Assembly: GCF_026625865.1 (NCBI RefSeq)
Contig: NZ_CP113067.1
Location: 62,001 to 126,000 of the forward strand
Length of the DNA stretch: 64,000 bases
Source: Microbacterium sp. SL75
Lineage (GTDB): Bacteria > Actinomycetota > Actinomycetes > Actinomycetales > Microbacteriaceae
Direction of reading: 5' to 3'
A model generated the notes under the pieces. That model ran no database searches. It saw nothing but the letters and a program-made list of their open reading frames with translations, and was not told where the DNA came from. Positions 34,794-44,668 of the stretch are shown one piece after another. Numbering within the stretch: position 1 is the stretch's first letter; every line of letters begins with the position of its first letter. A program made the position numbers and the translations under genes.

Positions 34794-35713
34794 ACCGCCG
34801 CCCGATCCTCGTCGACTGCGACACCGGCATCGACGACGCCCTGGCCCTCGCCTACCTGCTGACCGAGCCCTCCGTCGAGGTCGTCGGCGTCACGACCGTC
34901 TCCGGGAACACGGATGCCGCCCGCGCCGCCGCCAACACCCTGTCGCTGTTCGAGCTCGCCGGCGAAGACGACATCCCCGTCGCGATCGGCGCGCACGATT
35001 TCCGCGCTCGCGACTACGCGGGCGGAGCTCCGCACGTGCACGGTGACGACGGGCTCGGCGGTATCGCCCTGGCCGCCGCGGTCCGCGCGCACGACGCCCG
35101 CGCCGCCGTCGAGCTGATCGACCACGTGGCGTCACGGCATCCGGACCTCACCGTCCTCGCCCTCGGCCCCCTGACCAATCTCGCGGCCTACGCCGAGGCG
35201 CCCGGGGTCGCGCGGTTCGACCACCTCGTCGTGATGGGCGGCGCCTTCGCCCACTCGGGCAACGTCACCGCGTGGGCCGAGGCCAACATCCACAACGACC
35301 CCGAAGCTGCCGCCGTCGTCTTCGCGCAGGACTGGGACACCACCCTCGTCCCCCTCGACGTCACCATGACGCAGACCCTGGATGCCGCCGACCTCGTGCG
35401 TCTCGAAGCGATCCCGGGGGCGCTCCCCCGCGCGCTGGCCCGCATGTTGCCGGCCTACCTCGACTTCTACGCCGGGGTCTTCCCCGACCGGCGCTGCGCG
35501 CTGCACGATCCGCTCGCCGCGATGGTGGCCGCGGGGGCGCTGCGCGGAGTGAGCGTCGCTTCGGGCCACGTCGACGTGCGGCTCGAACGCGGCGAACGCG
35601 GGCGGACAGTCTCGGGCAGCGGGTCCGAGACGCAGCGCTGGGTCCGCGCCATGGAGGGCTCGGCGGCCGAGGTGCTGCTCGGCGCGCTCGAACGGCGGGA
35701 ATGGCCGGGCTGA
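34790..35713 (+). CDS. Nucleoside hydrolase (ribonucleoside hydrolase family)
   Basis: 307 residues with the calcium-binding signature PILVDCDTGIDDALALAYLL at the N-terminus (DxDxGxDD), GVTTVSGN, VLALGPLTNLA, LVVMGGAF and WAEANIHNDPEAA (NxxxDPEAA), and a late Asp in CALHDPLAAM. It cleaves the N-glycosidic bond of nucleosides, releasing ribose that the upstream ribokinase can phosphorylate; the two genes overlap by 4 bp. Length is normal for the family. Confidence 0.94.
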   Translation: MNRRPILVDCDTGIDDALALAYLLTEPSVEVVGVTTVSGNTDAARAAANTLSLFELAGEDDIPVAIGAHDFRARDYAGGAPHVHGDDGLGGIALAAAVRAHDARAAVELIDHVASRHPDLTVLALGPLTNLAAYAEAPGVARFDHLVVMGGAFAHSGNVTAWAEANIHNDPEAAAVVFAQDWDTTLVPLDVTMTQTLDAADLVRLEAIPGALPRALARMLPAYLDFYAGVFPDRRCALHDPLAAMVAAGALRGVSVASGHVDVRLERGERGRTVSGSGSETQRWVRAMEGSAAEVLLGALERREWPG

Positions 35714-35879
35714 GCCCGCCGTTGGCGAAAGAGCGGCGACCAAGCTGTTCACCAGGCCGCATGGCGATCTGCTCACTCGTGGCTGAGCCTGAATGCGCGA
35801 TTGCCGACGTTCGCGGTGACGCTATATTTCCTCGGAAGCGCCGCGCGCTGCCCTGGATTGCCGGGCCCAACCGAAGCGA

Positions 35880-36431
35880 TCAAGAAGACGGAGAACAGCA
35901 TGAGGTCGCGACAGCGGCCATTCCCACAGTCAAGGCCACAATGATAACAAATACGCCAAACCAAATAGCGGCATTATGACACGCTCCAAATTTTGCGTTT
36001 GCAATTTTGGCCAGCGTTATCGACTGCTCGCGCGCGTCGTATCCGACAGTTACCCGTTGGGCATGATCTTCCAACAGTTCAGGACTGGCGGAGATCAAGG
36101 ACGGCCACGAGAAACGATTTAGCGTCACCGGCCCACCGCGGCGCGGCAGCAACGCCGCAAGAAGCCAACCAAGGGTCGCGAAAAACGCTACCGCCGCCGC
36201 CACCACCGCTGATCCGAATCCAATAGACGCCGACTCACCACTCATAGCGGCCTGAACGATCAGCGCGATATTATTCATAAGCAAAGTCGTGACGACCCCG
36301 AACGCCGCCGTTAGGATTGTGGCCTTTGTGTCGGCAAACCTGACCCAATTAGCCGCATGATCCAGGGCCTGCAAACTCCCTTCGTCGCCAACCCGACCAG
36401 GTTTACGCCGCACGTGCTTGCGCACCGTCAA
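35880..36431 (-). CDS. Pycsar-type transmembrane effector (PycTM / DUF5706-like)
   Basis: 183 residues. The N-terminal motif ALDHAANWVRFADTKATILT (about 22-41) leads into a first helix; further helices lie near 74-95 and 154-178. A cytoplasmic segment between helices 2 and 3 ends REQSITLAKIANAKFG, the helix preceding the last membrane segment in this family. This layout matches the PycTM effectors of Pycsar anti-phage systems, which impair the membrane on binding cyclic pyrimidine mononucleotide. It overlaps the E2-like gene by 29 bp. The start is uncertain: TTG 36431, GTG 36425 or GTG 36413. Local GC content is clearly below the surroundings. Confidence 0.85.
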   Translation of the reverse strand: MTVRKHVRRKPGRVGDEGSLQALDHAANWVRFADTKATILTAAFGVVTTLLMNNIALIVQAAMSGESASIGFGSAVVAAAVAFFATLGWLLAALLPRRGGPVTLNRFSWPSLISASPELLEDHAQRVTVGYDAREQSITLAKIANAKFGACHNAAIWFGVFVIIVALTVGMAAVATSCCSPSS

Positions 36432-37023
36432 CGGGCCACCGGCGAATCATGCGCCACTCCGTGTACGCAGCGAGCCAGTGAGCTGACCAAGTGATGGCGG
36501 TTGCAACGGTGTGCTCCGCGGGCTTCCAATCGGTGCGATCCGCGATGCAAAGCGCGCCATTGAGATAGAGGTGCGGTGACGGAACCCAGGAACGTCCGGT
36601 TGCGACACCTGGTTTCTGCCCCTTGAGAATAGTCACTGACGGCAGCTCTCGGTCCCACCGAGTGAAGACGGCAATCGTGAATTTCCCACGACCGGTATCG
36701 AGGGTTCCCACCCAGACTGGCGGCTCGGACTCGTGACCCTCCACGCGCGTGAAACCCGGGAAAGCGGCACGAACTGCAGAGTCGTGACGTTCGAGTTCTG
36801 CTTCGTCCGCCCACCACGCACCGTCCGCCCCTCCATCCTGCGGCTCGGGCTCGTCGCCATGGAATCGGTGGGTTTCAACGGGCGTCACCACGCCGTATTC
36901 CGGGTGGGAGTGGCGTTGCCCGAGAGGAGATTTGGTCACGCCGTCGAAGATGACTCGTCCGGTGGAGGTAACGAAGCGCTGATCATCGATACCGAAGTGA
37001 CTAAGAAGCGATGGAAGACTCAT
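36403..37023 (-). CDS. E2-like (ubiquitin-conjugating-fold) protein in a Pycsar operon
   Basis: 206 residues. Residues about 100-200 follow the prokaryotic E2 pattern known from CBASS: a central beta sheet (VWVGTLDTGRGKFTIAVFTR), ELPSVTIL in place of the usual fP-x-x-P-x-V edge, then PHLYLNGALCIADRTDWKP with candidate catalytic Cys-159 and a nearby His-151, followed by helices ATAITWSAHWLAAYTEW and RRWP at the end. The N-terminal 95 residues are unassigned. ATG 37023 has AGGA 6 nt upstream; the gap to the cyclase stop is 7 bp. Predicted to conjugate a partner through a thioester; target and E1 source are unknown. Confidence 0.72.
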   Translation of the reverse strand: MSLPSLLSHFGIDDQRFVTSTGRVIFDGVTKSPLGQRHSHPEYGVVTPVETHRFHGDEPEPQDGGADGAWWADEAELERHDSAVRAAFPGFTRVEGHESEPPVWVGTLDTGRGKFTIAVFTRWDRELPSVTILKGQKPGVATGRSWVPSPHLYLNGALCIADRTDWKPAEHTVATAITWSAHWLAAYTEWRMIRRWPVDGAQARAA

Positions 37024-37030
37024 TGCAATC

Positions 37031-37840
37031 CTAACTCGATCGAACTTGGCTTGTTGATGTACCCAGCAGTTGCTCAGGGACTCCGCTCAGGTGCGGCAGC
37101 GCCCGACGCCAAGCGAAATCGTAGAACCGGTAGTATTTGCTCGCTCCGAATCGAGTGTATTTCTTCGGAGAGTCCGGATGCTGCGAAAAGAAACGATAAT
37201 CAGGCAAGCAACTAGCCACACCTTCGCCGACGACGATCTCCCAGGAATTTGCCACCTTCTCGCACTTCGCCGCGAAATTAGCCGCGAACCCGAGAGCGTT
37301 TACCTCGCTGTGCTGCGAGTTCCCTGTCCGCACAAAAGAAATCTCTCCTGCGTCTAGGCCAGCACGGGCTTGAATGGGTTCCATCTGCCGATCCTCGAGC
37401 CAGGAATTGACTCCATTTTCTACCGCGTCTAGCGCACTCGCACACGCGCCTAACGCCATAGCGGAGGCAAACGCCGGATTTCCGCCGAACCCTACAAACA
37501 ACCCATCGCCACGAAGTCCGAGTGGATGGCCTCCGAAACGGTCGACGGTATCGATGAAGCCCGTCAATACCGCGTGTGCGAGATCAACCACATCGTCGAG
37601 ATCGTCCCAGAATGTGCGGCGAGTGAAATTGGAGAGATCGAGGAACGCAACAGTCATCGGGATCGTGACGCGGCCACCCACCTCGAGGTCCGCGGTCTGT
37701 GGATGCTCCAAGGATCGATTCTCCAGAAGACTGGACGAGCCATCACTATGACTGAAAGCGGCATACTGACGGTTGTATTGCCGGCGGACGTAGTCGTCCG
37801 CGACCATCTTTGTGAACCGATCTCGACTCGAATCGACCAT
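37031..37840 (-). CDS. Class III nucleotide cyclase, predicted PycC (pyrimidine cyclase)
   Basis: 269 residues, a single soluble cyclase domain without transmembrane or HAMP parts. Metal-binding Asp-68 is in TVAFLDLSNFTRR and Asp-112 in LGLRGDGLFVGFGG. The transition-state region reads LGFAANFAAKCEKVA, with Asn-188 present but Lys-192 where most class III cyclases have Arg. Short size, lone domain and a PycTM-like partner point to the Pycsar cyclases that make cUMP or cCMP after phage infection; the base specificity cannot be read with certainty. ATG 37840 lies only 35 bp after the nrdF stop. First gene of the three-gene operon. Confidence 0.87.
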   Translation of the reverse strand: MVDSSRDRFTKMVADDYVRRQYNRQYAAFSHSDGSSSLLENRSLEHPQTADLEVGGRVTIPMTVAFLDLSNFTRRTFWDDLDDVVDLAHAVLTGFIDTVDRFGGHPLGLRGDGLFVGFGGNPAFASAMALGACASALDAVENGVNSWLEDRQMEPIQARAGLDAGEISFVRTGNSQHSEVNALGFAANFAAKCEKVANSWEIVVGEGVASCLPDYRFFSQHPDSPKKYTRFGASKYYRFYDFAWRRALPHLSGVPEQLLGTSTSQVRSS

Positions 37841-37875
37841 CAGCAGCGTTCACTTCCCACACAGCCCGCGGTGAC

Positions 37876-38880
<1,005 letters not shown>

Positions 38881-38888
38881 TCAGTGGC

Positions 38889-41045
38889 TCAGAGCATGCA
38901 CGAGACGCACTCGGTCATGTCGGTGCCCTCGAGCGCCAGCTGACGCAGACGGATGTAGTAGATGGTCTTGATGCCCTTGCGCCACGCGTAGATCTGGGCC
39001 TTGTTGATGTCGCGGGTGGTGACGGTGTCCTTGAAGAACAGCGTCAGCGACAGGCCCTGGTCGACGTGCTGCGTCGCGGCGGCGTACGTGTCGATGACCT
39101 TCTCGTAGCCGATCTCGTAGGCGTCCTGGTAGTACTCCAGGTTCTCGTTCGTCATGAACGGAGCCGGGTAGTAGACGCGACCGAGCTTGCCTTCCTTGCG
39201 GATCTCGATCTTCGAGGCGATCGGGTGGATCGAGCTCGTCGAGTTGTTGATGTACGAGATCGAGCCGGTCGGGGGCACCGCCTGCAGGTTCTGGTTGTAG
39301 ATACCGTGCGCCTGCACCGACGCCTTGAGCTCGCGCCAGTCGTCCTGCGTGGGGATCTGGACGTTCGCGAACAGCTCCTTGGCCTTGGCCGTCTCGGGCG
39401 CCCACACCTGGTCGGTGTACTTGTCGAAGAACTCGCCCGACGCGTAGGTGGAGTTCTCGAAGCCGTCGAACGCGGTGCCGCGCTCGATCGCAAGGCGGTT
39501 CGACGCACGCAGCGCGTGGAACAGCACCGTGTAGAAGTAGATGTTCGTGAAGTCGATGCCCTCTTCGGAGCCGTAGTAGACGTGCTCACGAGCGAGGTAG
39601 CCGTGCAGGTTCATCTGGCCGAGGCCGATGGCGTGCGAGCGGTCGTTGCCGTCTTCGATCGAGCGGACCGAGGCGATGTGGCTCTGCACGCTGACGGCGG
39701 TGAGGGCGCGGATCGCGGTCTCGACCGTGAGGCCGAGGTCGCCGCCGTCCATCGCGAGAGCGATGTTCATCGAGCCGAGGTTGCAGGAGATGTCCTTGCC
39801 GATGGTGTCGTACGAGAGGTCCTCGTTGTACGTGGTCGGCGTGTTGACCTGCAGGATCTCCGAGCACAGGTTCGACATGTTGATGCGACCGGCGATCGGG
39901 TTGGCCTTGTTCACCGTGTCCTCGAACATGATGTACGGGTAGCCCGACTCGAACTGGATCTCGGCGAGGGTCTGGAAGAACTCGCGCGCGTTGATCTTCG
40001 TCTTCTTGATGCGGGGGTCGTCGACCATCTCGCGGTACTTCTCGGTGACCGAGATGTCGCCGAACGGCTTGCCGTAGACCTTCTCGACGTCGTACGGCGA
40101 GAAGAGGTACATGTCCTCGCCGTTCTTGGCGAGTTCGAATGTGATGTCGGGGATGACGACACCCAGCGACAGCGTCTTGATGCGGATCTTCTCGTCGGCG
40201 TTCTCGCGCTTGGTGTCGAGGAAGCGCAGGATGTCGGGGTGGTGGGCGTTGAGGTACACCGCGCCGGCACCCTGACGCGCGCCGAGCTGGTTGGCGTAGC
40301 TGAAGCTGTCTTCGAGCAGCTTCATGACGGGGATGATGCCGGAAGACTGGTTCTCGATCTGCTTGATCGGAGCACCCGCCTCGCGGATGTTCGACAGCAG
40401 CAGGGCCACGCCGCCGCCGCGCTTCGACAGCTGCAGAGCGGAGTTGATGCCGCGAGCGATCGACTCCATGTTGTCTTCGATGCGGAGCAGGAAGCACGAC
40501 ACGAGCTCGCCGCGCTGCGCCTTGCCCGCGTTGAGGAAGGTGGGGGTGGCCGGCTGGAAGCGGCCCGAGATGATCTCGTCGACCAGCTGGACGGCGAGAC
40601 GGGGGTCGCCGTCGGCGAGGGCGAGGGCGGTCATGACGACGCGGTCCTCGAAGCGCTCGAGGTAGCGCTTTCCGTCGAAGGTCTTGAGCGTGTAGCTCGT
40701 GTAGTACTTGAACGCGCCGAGGAAGGTCTCGAAGCGGAACTTCGCGCCGTAGGCACGGTCGTTGAGCTCCTGGATGAAGTCCATCGAGTACTTCTCGAGC
40801 ACGGTCGGCTCGTAGTACTCCTTCTCGACGAGGTAGTCGAGACGCTCCTTGAGCGAGTGGAAGAACACCGTGTTCTGGTTCACGTGCTGCAGGAAGTACT
40901 CGCGTGCGGCACGCTTGTCGGCGTCGAACTGGATCTTGCCGTCCGCGTCGTACAGATTCAGCATCGCGTTGAGGGCGTGGTAATCCAGCCCCTCGAACCG
41001 CGCTTCGGTCTTGAAGTCCACGTCGGTCAGCTCAACTTCCACCAT
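38889..41045 (-). CDS. nrdE: Class Ib ribonucleotide reductase alpha subunit
   Basis: 718 residues. Conserved catalytic features include [36 protein letters not shown] with the active-site Asn/Cys, and the C-terminal TECVSCML redox cysteine pair that accepts electrons from NrdH. There is no ATP-cone, as expected for class Ib. ATG 41045 ([13 protein letters not shown]) overlaps nrdI by 19 bp. Converts ribonucleoside diphosphates to deoxy forms. Confidence 0.97.
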   Translation of the reverse strand: MVEVELTDVDFKTEARFEGLDYHALNAMLNLYDADGKIQFDADKRAAREYFLQHVNQNTVFFHSLKERLDYLVEKEYYEPTVLEKYSMDFIQELNDRAYGAKFRFETFLGAFKYYTSYTLKTFDGKRYLERFEDRVVMTALALADGDPRLAVQLVDEIISGRFQPATPTFLNAGKAQRGELVSCFLLRIEDNMESIARGINSALQLSKRGGGVALLLSNIREAGAPIKQIENQSSGIIPVMKLLEDSFSYANQLGARQGAGAVYLNAHHPDILRFLDTKRENADEKIRIKTLSLGVVIPDITFELAKNGEDMYLFSPYDVEKVYGKPFGDISVTEKYREMVDDPRIKKTKINAREFFQTLAEIQFESGYPYIMFEDTVNKANPIAGRINMSNLCSEILQVNTPTTYNEDLSYDTIGKDISCNLGSMNIALAMDGGDLGLTVETAIRALTAVSVQSHIASVRSIEDGNDRSHAIGLGQMNLHGYLAREHVYYGSEEGIDFTNIYFYTVLFHALRASNRLAIERGTAFDGFENSTYASGEFFDKYTDQVWAPETAKAKELFANVQIPTQDDWRELKASVQAHGIYNQNLQAVPPTGSISYINNSTSSIHPIASKIEIRKEGKLGRVYYPAPFMTNENLEYYQDAYEIGYEKVIDTYAAATQHVDQGLSLTLFFKDTVTTRDINKAQIYAWRKGIKTIYYIRLRQLALEGTDMTECVSCML

Positions 41046-41467
41046 CGTTCCAATCCCTCGTTGACCCGCTCGACATCGTCGGGGGTGCCGAAAACTTCCA
41101 GCCGGTACAGGTGCGGCACCCCGCATTTGCGCGCGATGATGTCGCCGGCGAGGCAGAACGCGTCGCCGAAGTTCGTGTTTCCCGCGGCGATGACACCGCG
41201 GATGTTGCGTCGGTTCCGCTCCTCGTTGAGGAATCGGATGACCTGCTTGGGGACCGCGCCCTTCCCAACGCCCCGACCGGCACCCCCACCGTAAGTAGGG
41301 GTGACCAGCACGAAGGGTTCGTCGATGTGAAGGGGCGGATCGGTCGGCCGGAGCGGAATGCGCACGGCCCGCTTGCCGAGCTTCTCGATGAAACGTGCGG
41401 TGTTGCCCGACACGCTCGAGAAGTAGACCAGCAGCGGGGCTTCGGTCGCCGACAAGACAGTGCTCAT
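41027..41467 (-). CDS. nrdI: NrdI flavodoxin-like protein
   Basis: 146 residues with the FMN-binding loop [20 protein letters not shown] at the N-terminus and [24 protein letters not shown], typical of NrdI. It supplies the oxidant for assembling the Mn2 cofactor of NrdF. ATG 41467 lies 28 bp after the nrdH stop. Confidence 0.96.
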   Translation of the reverse strand: MSTVLSATEAPLLVYFSSVSGNTARFIEKLGKRAVRIPLRPTDPPLHIDEPFVLVTPTYGGGAGRGVGKGAVPKQVIRFLNEERNRRNIRGVIAAGNTNFGDAFCLAGDIIARKCGVPHLYRLEVFGTPDDVERVNEGLERWWKLS

Positions 41468-41495
41468 GACGGAGGTCTGAGAGCCTGTCGCCGGA

Positions 41496-41729
41496 TCACG
41501 CGAGGCGCGAAGCGAGCTCGTCGATCTTGTCGGGACGGAAGCCCGACCAGTGGTCCTCGTCGGTGACGACGACGGGTGCCTGAAGGTACCCGAGCGACTT
41601 GACCTGCTCGAGCGCCGACGGGTCTTCGGACAGGTCGAGCACGTTGTACTCGATGCCCTTCGAGTCGAGCGCACGGTAGGTCGCGGTGCACTGGACGCAG
41701 GACGGCTTGGTGTAGACCGTGATCGCCAT
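41496..41729 (-). CDS. nrdH: NrdH glutaredoxin-like redoxin
   Basis: 77 residues starting [20 protein letters not shown], with the CVQC redox pair at 11/14, and later [15 protein letters not shown], the WSGFRPD motif diagnostic of NrdH. It reduces NrdE using thioredoxin reductase. ATG 41729 has a GAGAGAGA purine tract upstream. First gene of the nrd operon. Confidence 0.96.
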   Translation of the reverse strand: MAITVYTKPSCVQCTATYRALDSKGIEYNVLDLSEDPSALEQVKSLGYLQAPVVVTDEDHWSGFRPDKIDELASRLA

Positions 41730-41788
41730 GTCGTTCTCTCTCTCCCCTGGAAAATCTGTGTTCGGCCGGGCAGGGCCAGCCGGGACCT

Positions 41789-41838
41789 CAATACTACATA
41801 TGGGGACGGACATCGGAAGGCACCACAAGGGGTAGTAG
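41789..41838. promoter_or_regulatory. Pair of NrdR-box-like sites upstream of nrdH
   Basis: CAATACTACATATGGGG (41789-41805) and, on the opposite strand, CTACTACCCCTTGTGG (41838-41823) both resemble the actinobacterial NrdR box with its ACTACAT/CTnGTG pattern. Their centres are about 33 bp apart, near three helical turns, which is a usual NrdR pair spacing. NrdR represses RNR genes when dNTP levels are high. Confidence 0.5.
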
Positions 41839-41852
41839 TTACAGCGATGTGA

Positions 41853-41982
41853 TTTTCCACCGTCTCTCCCCATGTACAACACAGGTTGTCCACGATTTCA
41901 TCCACAGATCGCACCCCTTCCGGAACGTTGTCGACGGGCGCGATTCCGCGGATTTGGCGGGACCGGTCGATGTCTGTCCACA
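41853..41982. promoter_or_regulatory. Cluster of DnaA-box-like motifs between nrdH and the MFS gene
   Basis: TTTTCCACC (41853), TTGTCCACG (41886), TCATCCACA (41898) and CTGTCCACA (41974) all resemble the DnaA box TT(A/G)TCCACA and lie on the + strand. The remainder of the 386-bp gap 41730-42115 shows no gene; it contains a direct repeat of gtgtcgcggc at 42041-42060. Confidence 0.4.
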
Positions 41983-42115
41983 GGTCGGACGGTAGACGGG
42001 GGGTCCGACATTGCACAGGCGAGCAAATTCGCCCGAGGGCGTGTCGCGGCGTGTCGCGGCGAGCCGGTACGAGGACGCCTCGGCGCATGTCGGAGGTCGG
42101 CTGTAGCGTTATCCG

Positions 42116-43321
42116 GTGGCCGGCTACCGCGAACTCCTCAAAACCCCTGGCGTGGGGCGCATCATCGCCGCACAGTTGACGGCGCGTTTCCCCAACGGCA
42201 TGACCAGCCTCGCGGTGCTCCTCCACATCGAACACGTCACGGGTTCCTACGGAGCGGCGGGGCTGGTGCTGGCCGCCACGAGCATCGGCCAGGCCGTCGC
42301 GGGCCCGGTCACCAGTCGCTGGATGGGCATCTGGGGTATGCGGCGCGTCCTCACCGTGACGCTTCTCGTGTGCGCGGCCGCGATCGCAACCCTCGCCCTC
42401 ATCGAGATGCCGCTGCCCCTCTACATGGTGCTCGGCCTCATCGCCGGCTTGTCGACCCCTCCGGTGCAGTCGGCCGTCCGCACCATCTATCCCAAGATGG
42501 TCAACTCCCAGCGGCTCACCCCGCTGTACTCGCTCGACGCGTCGCTGCAAGAGATCATCTGGGTCCTCGCGCCCGTGCTCATCACCCTGGTCGCAACGCA
42601 GGTCGGCACCGTCCCGGGTCTGCTCCTCGTCGTGATCATCCTTCTCGGGGGCGGGGCGTGGTTCATCCTCAGTCCCGAGGTCGGCCGCGTGCGCATCCCG
42701 CGCAGCCGCCGCGGCCTCGGCCGCGTGCTCGCCAAGCCGCCGGTCATCCTCGCCACCGCGACCGGCTTCCTCCTCATCGGCGCCTGCTCGGCCGTCGAGG
42801 CGGGCGTCGTGGCCACCTTCGACCACGGCGGCCTCGAGGCCGGCCTCATCCTCGCCGTCTTCGCCGTCGGCAGTCTCGCCGGCGGACTGTCGTTCGGTCA
42901 CATCCCCATCGGCCCCTGGGCCATGGCGCGCCGCTTCGCGATCGTGGCCCTCGGTCTCTCGCTCACGATCTTCTCGCTCAACGCGTGGTGGATCGGCGCC
43001 ACCCTCCTCGTCGCCGGCGCCGGTATCGCGCCGGCCCTCGCGGTGATGTTCGCGATGACCTCTGCCAGCGTCCGCTTCAGCGAGACCGCCGAGGCCTACG
43101 GCTGGATCGGTACCGGCCAGCTCATCGGTGCCGCCGCGGGCTCCGCGGTGGCCGGCTTCCTCGTCGACGGCGTCGGCCCCACCGGTGCGTACATCGCCGC
43201 CGCAGGCTTCGCCCTGGTCGGCTTCGTGGTCGCCGCGGTGTTCGTGCGCGGCTTCCCGGATCTGCGGCACCGAGATGCGAGCCCCATCCCCGACACCGAG
43301 CCGGTGCACACCATCACCTGA
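42116..43321 (+). CDS. MFS transporter
   Basis: 401 residues with about twelve helices. The first loop carries [16 protein letters not shown], a degenerate MFS motif A (GxxxDxxGRR). Later segments include [20 protein letters not shown] and [20 protein letters not shown], typical of a family of actinobacterial MFS exporters with a conserved SLQE segment (here [15 protein letters not shown]). Start is GTG 42116. Substrate unknown. Confidence 0.88.
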   Translation: MAGYRELLKTPGVGRIIAAQLTARFPNGMTSLAVLLHIEHVTGSYGAAGLVLAATSIGQAVAGPVTSRWMGIWGMRRVLTVTLLVCAAAIATLALIEMPLPLYMVLGLIAGLSTPPVQSAVRTIYPKMVNSQRLTPLYSLDASLQEIIWVLAPVLITLVATQVGTVPGLLLVVIILLGGGAWFILSPEVGRVRIPRSRRGLGRVLAKPPVILATATGFLLIGACSAVEAGVVATFDHGGLEAGLILAVFAVGSLAGGLSFGHIPIGPWAMARRFAIVALGLSLTIFSLNAWWIGATLLVAGAGIAPALAVMFAMTSASVRFSETAEAYGWIGTGQLIGAAAGSAVAGFLVDGVGPTGAYIAAAGFALVGFVVAAVFVRGFPDLRHRDASPIPDTEPVHTIT

Positions 43322-43372
43322 GCGGATGCCGGGGCGATCGGCATCCCGCACCCGAACCGCCCGAGCCGTGGG

Positions 43373-43786
43373 TCAGTGCGTGCGCCGCAAGAGCTCGAGC
43401 ACCGCGAGCGCGTACGCGTCCGCCGGTGCCGGGTGGTCGAACACCAGGGTCGAGCCGCCGACCGAGATCTCGACCTCGTAGGTGTCGGAGAGACGTCGCA
43501 GAGAGCGGAAGGTCGAGCGCAGCATCTCGCGCAACTGGGATTCCGAGGGCAGCCAGAGAGCGTCTTCGGTGGCGACGGAGTCGAGCGCCCACTCCGTCGT
43601 GCCGTTGAAAGCGAGGATCCGACCGGTGGGGTAATCCCGCGGCTCCACCGTCATGTCGCTCACGGTGAAGACGTCGGCCTCGAACTCCGGCTCGTCGAGC
43701 TGAAAGCGGTCACCGGAGAGCGGATGCCACACCAATCCCGCCTCACGCAGGGCCTGGGCCAACTCGGTCGAGATCATGGCATCCAT
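43373..43786 (-). CDS. Conserved hypothetical protein
   Basis: 137 residues, soluble, no signal peptide. Conserved-looking parts are ALREAGLVWHPLSGDRFQLD, VFTVSDMTVEPRDYPTGRIL and FNGTTEWALDSVATEDALWL. I recall similar proteins throughout the Microbacteriaceae without experimental function. ATG 43786 or ATG 43777 are both possible. Divergent from the hydrolase gene, with about 55 bp between starts. Confidence 0.8.
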   Translation of the reverse strand: MDAMISTELAQALREAGLVWHPLSGDRFQLDEPEFEADVFTVSDMTVEPRDYPTGRILAFNGTTEWALDSVATEDALWLPSESQLREMLRSTFRSLRRLSDTYEVEISVGGSTLVFDHPAPADAYALAVLELLRRTH

Positions 43787-43840
43787 TCTGGGGGCGTTCT
43801 GTGACGGCCGGTCGCCTGTCGTCCGCGTGGACGGAGCAAG

Positions 43841-44602
43841 ATGGATGCCATGTCGACACCCGTGACCCTCCCCCGACTGTCGTGGGGCGACCCGCACGGA
43901 CCGCAGGCGCTGCTCGCCCACGGACTCGGTTCCGACGGCGCGCTCATGTGGCGCTACGGCGTGGCGCTGGCCGACGCCGGGTGGCACGCGGTCGCGGTGG
44001 ACCTCCGCGGCCACGGTGACGCCCCGCGCACCCTCGACTACCGCCTGTCGTCGTACGCGGCGGATCTGATCGGCACGACGCCCTCAAGCGGCGGTGCGTG
44101 GGACGCGGTCGTCGGTCACTCGCTCGGCGGTGCGTCGTCGACACTCGCCGCGGCTCAGCGTCCCGCTTGGACCCGCCGGCTCGTGCTCATCGACCCGGCC
44201 ATCGCCCTGTCGGAGGACGACCGCGAGGTCGTACGCGTGGGCCAGGAGCAGTCGTTCGCCGACCCGAGCATCGAGGCCGTGCGCGCGGTGCATCCCGAAT
44301 GGCATCCGATCGACGTCGAGTTGAAGGCGCGGGCGACGCAGCGCGCGAGCCGCTGGGCGGTCGAGCAGACGAGTCTGCAGAACGCCGTGTGGGACGTGCG
44401 CTCCGCCGCGGCCTCTCTCACGGTGCCGACGCACGTGGTGGGCGCCGACCCGGCCGTGCACTCGATCTTCACGGGCGAGCTCGCGGCCGAGGTGCTCCGG
44501 AACCCGGTCGTGACGATGGGCGTCATCGAGGGCGCCGGGCACTCCCCGCATCGCGATCGCCCCGAGGCCGCCGTCGCGGCGGTCCTGCACGCCCTCCGCT
44601 GA
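43841..44602 (+). CDS. Alpha/beta hydrolase
   Basis: 253 residues. The fold signature includes LLAHGLGSDG (oxyanion region), VAVDLRGHGDAP, and the nucleophile elbow VVGHSLGGASS with Ser about 95. LVLIDPAI follows, and the catalytic His is in EGAGHSPHRDRPE near the C-terminus. ATG 43850 is an alternative start. Substrate unknown; esterase or C-C hydrolase activity is typical. Confidence 0.9.
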   Translation: MDAMSTPVTLPRLSWGDPHGPQALLAHGLGSDGALMWRYGVALADAGWHAVAVDLRGHGDAPRTLDYRLSSYAADLIGTTPSSGGAWDAVVGHSLGGASSTLAAAQRPAWTRRLVLIDPAIALSEDDREVVRVGQEQSFADPSIEAVRAVHPEWHPIDVELKARATQRASRWAVEQTSLQNAVWDVRSAAASLTVPTHVVGADPAVHSIFTGELAAEVLRNPVVTMGVIEGAGHSPHRDRPEAAVAAVLHALR

Positions 44603-44668
44603 CGCCGCGCATACGCGATGTGCGGCGCGATGCCACCCCCGCACGCAATGTCGGCGGTGCCGAGCAGA

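Noticed and set aside
37031..37840. Cyclase as a housekeeping adenylate cyclase
   Set aside because: It lacks sensor, HAMP or membrane parts and is operonic with an E2-like and a PycTM-like gene in a low-GC island.
41853..41982. DnaA-box cluster as a chromosomal origin
   Set aside because: No dnaA, dnaN, gyrB or rpmH nearby and only four imperfect boxes; a regulatory role at nrd is more plausible.
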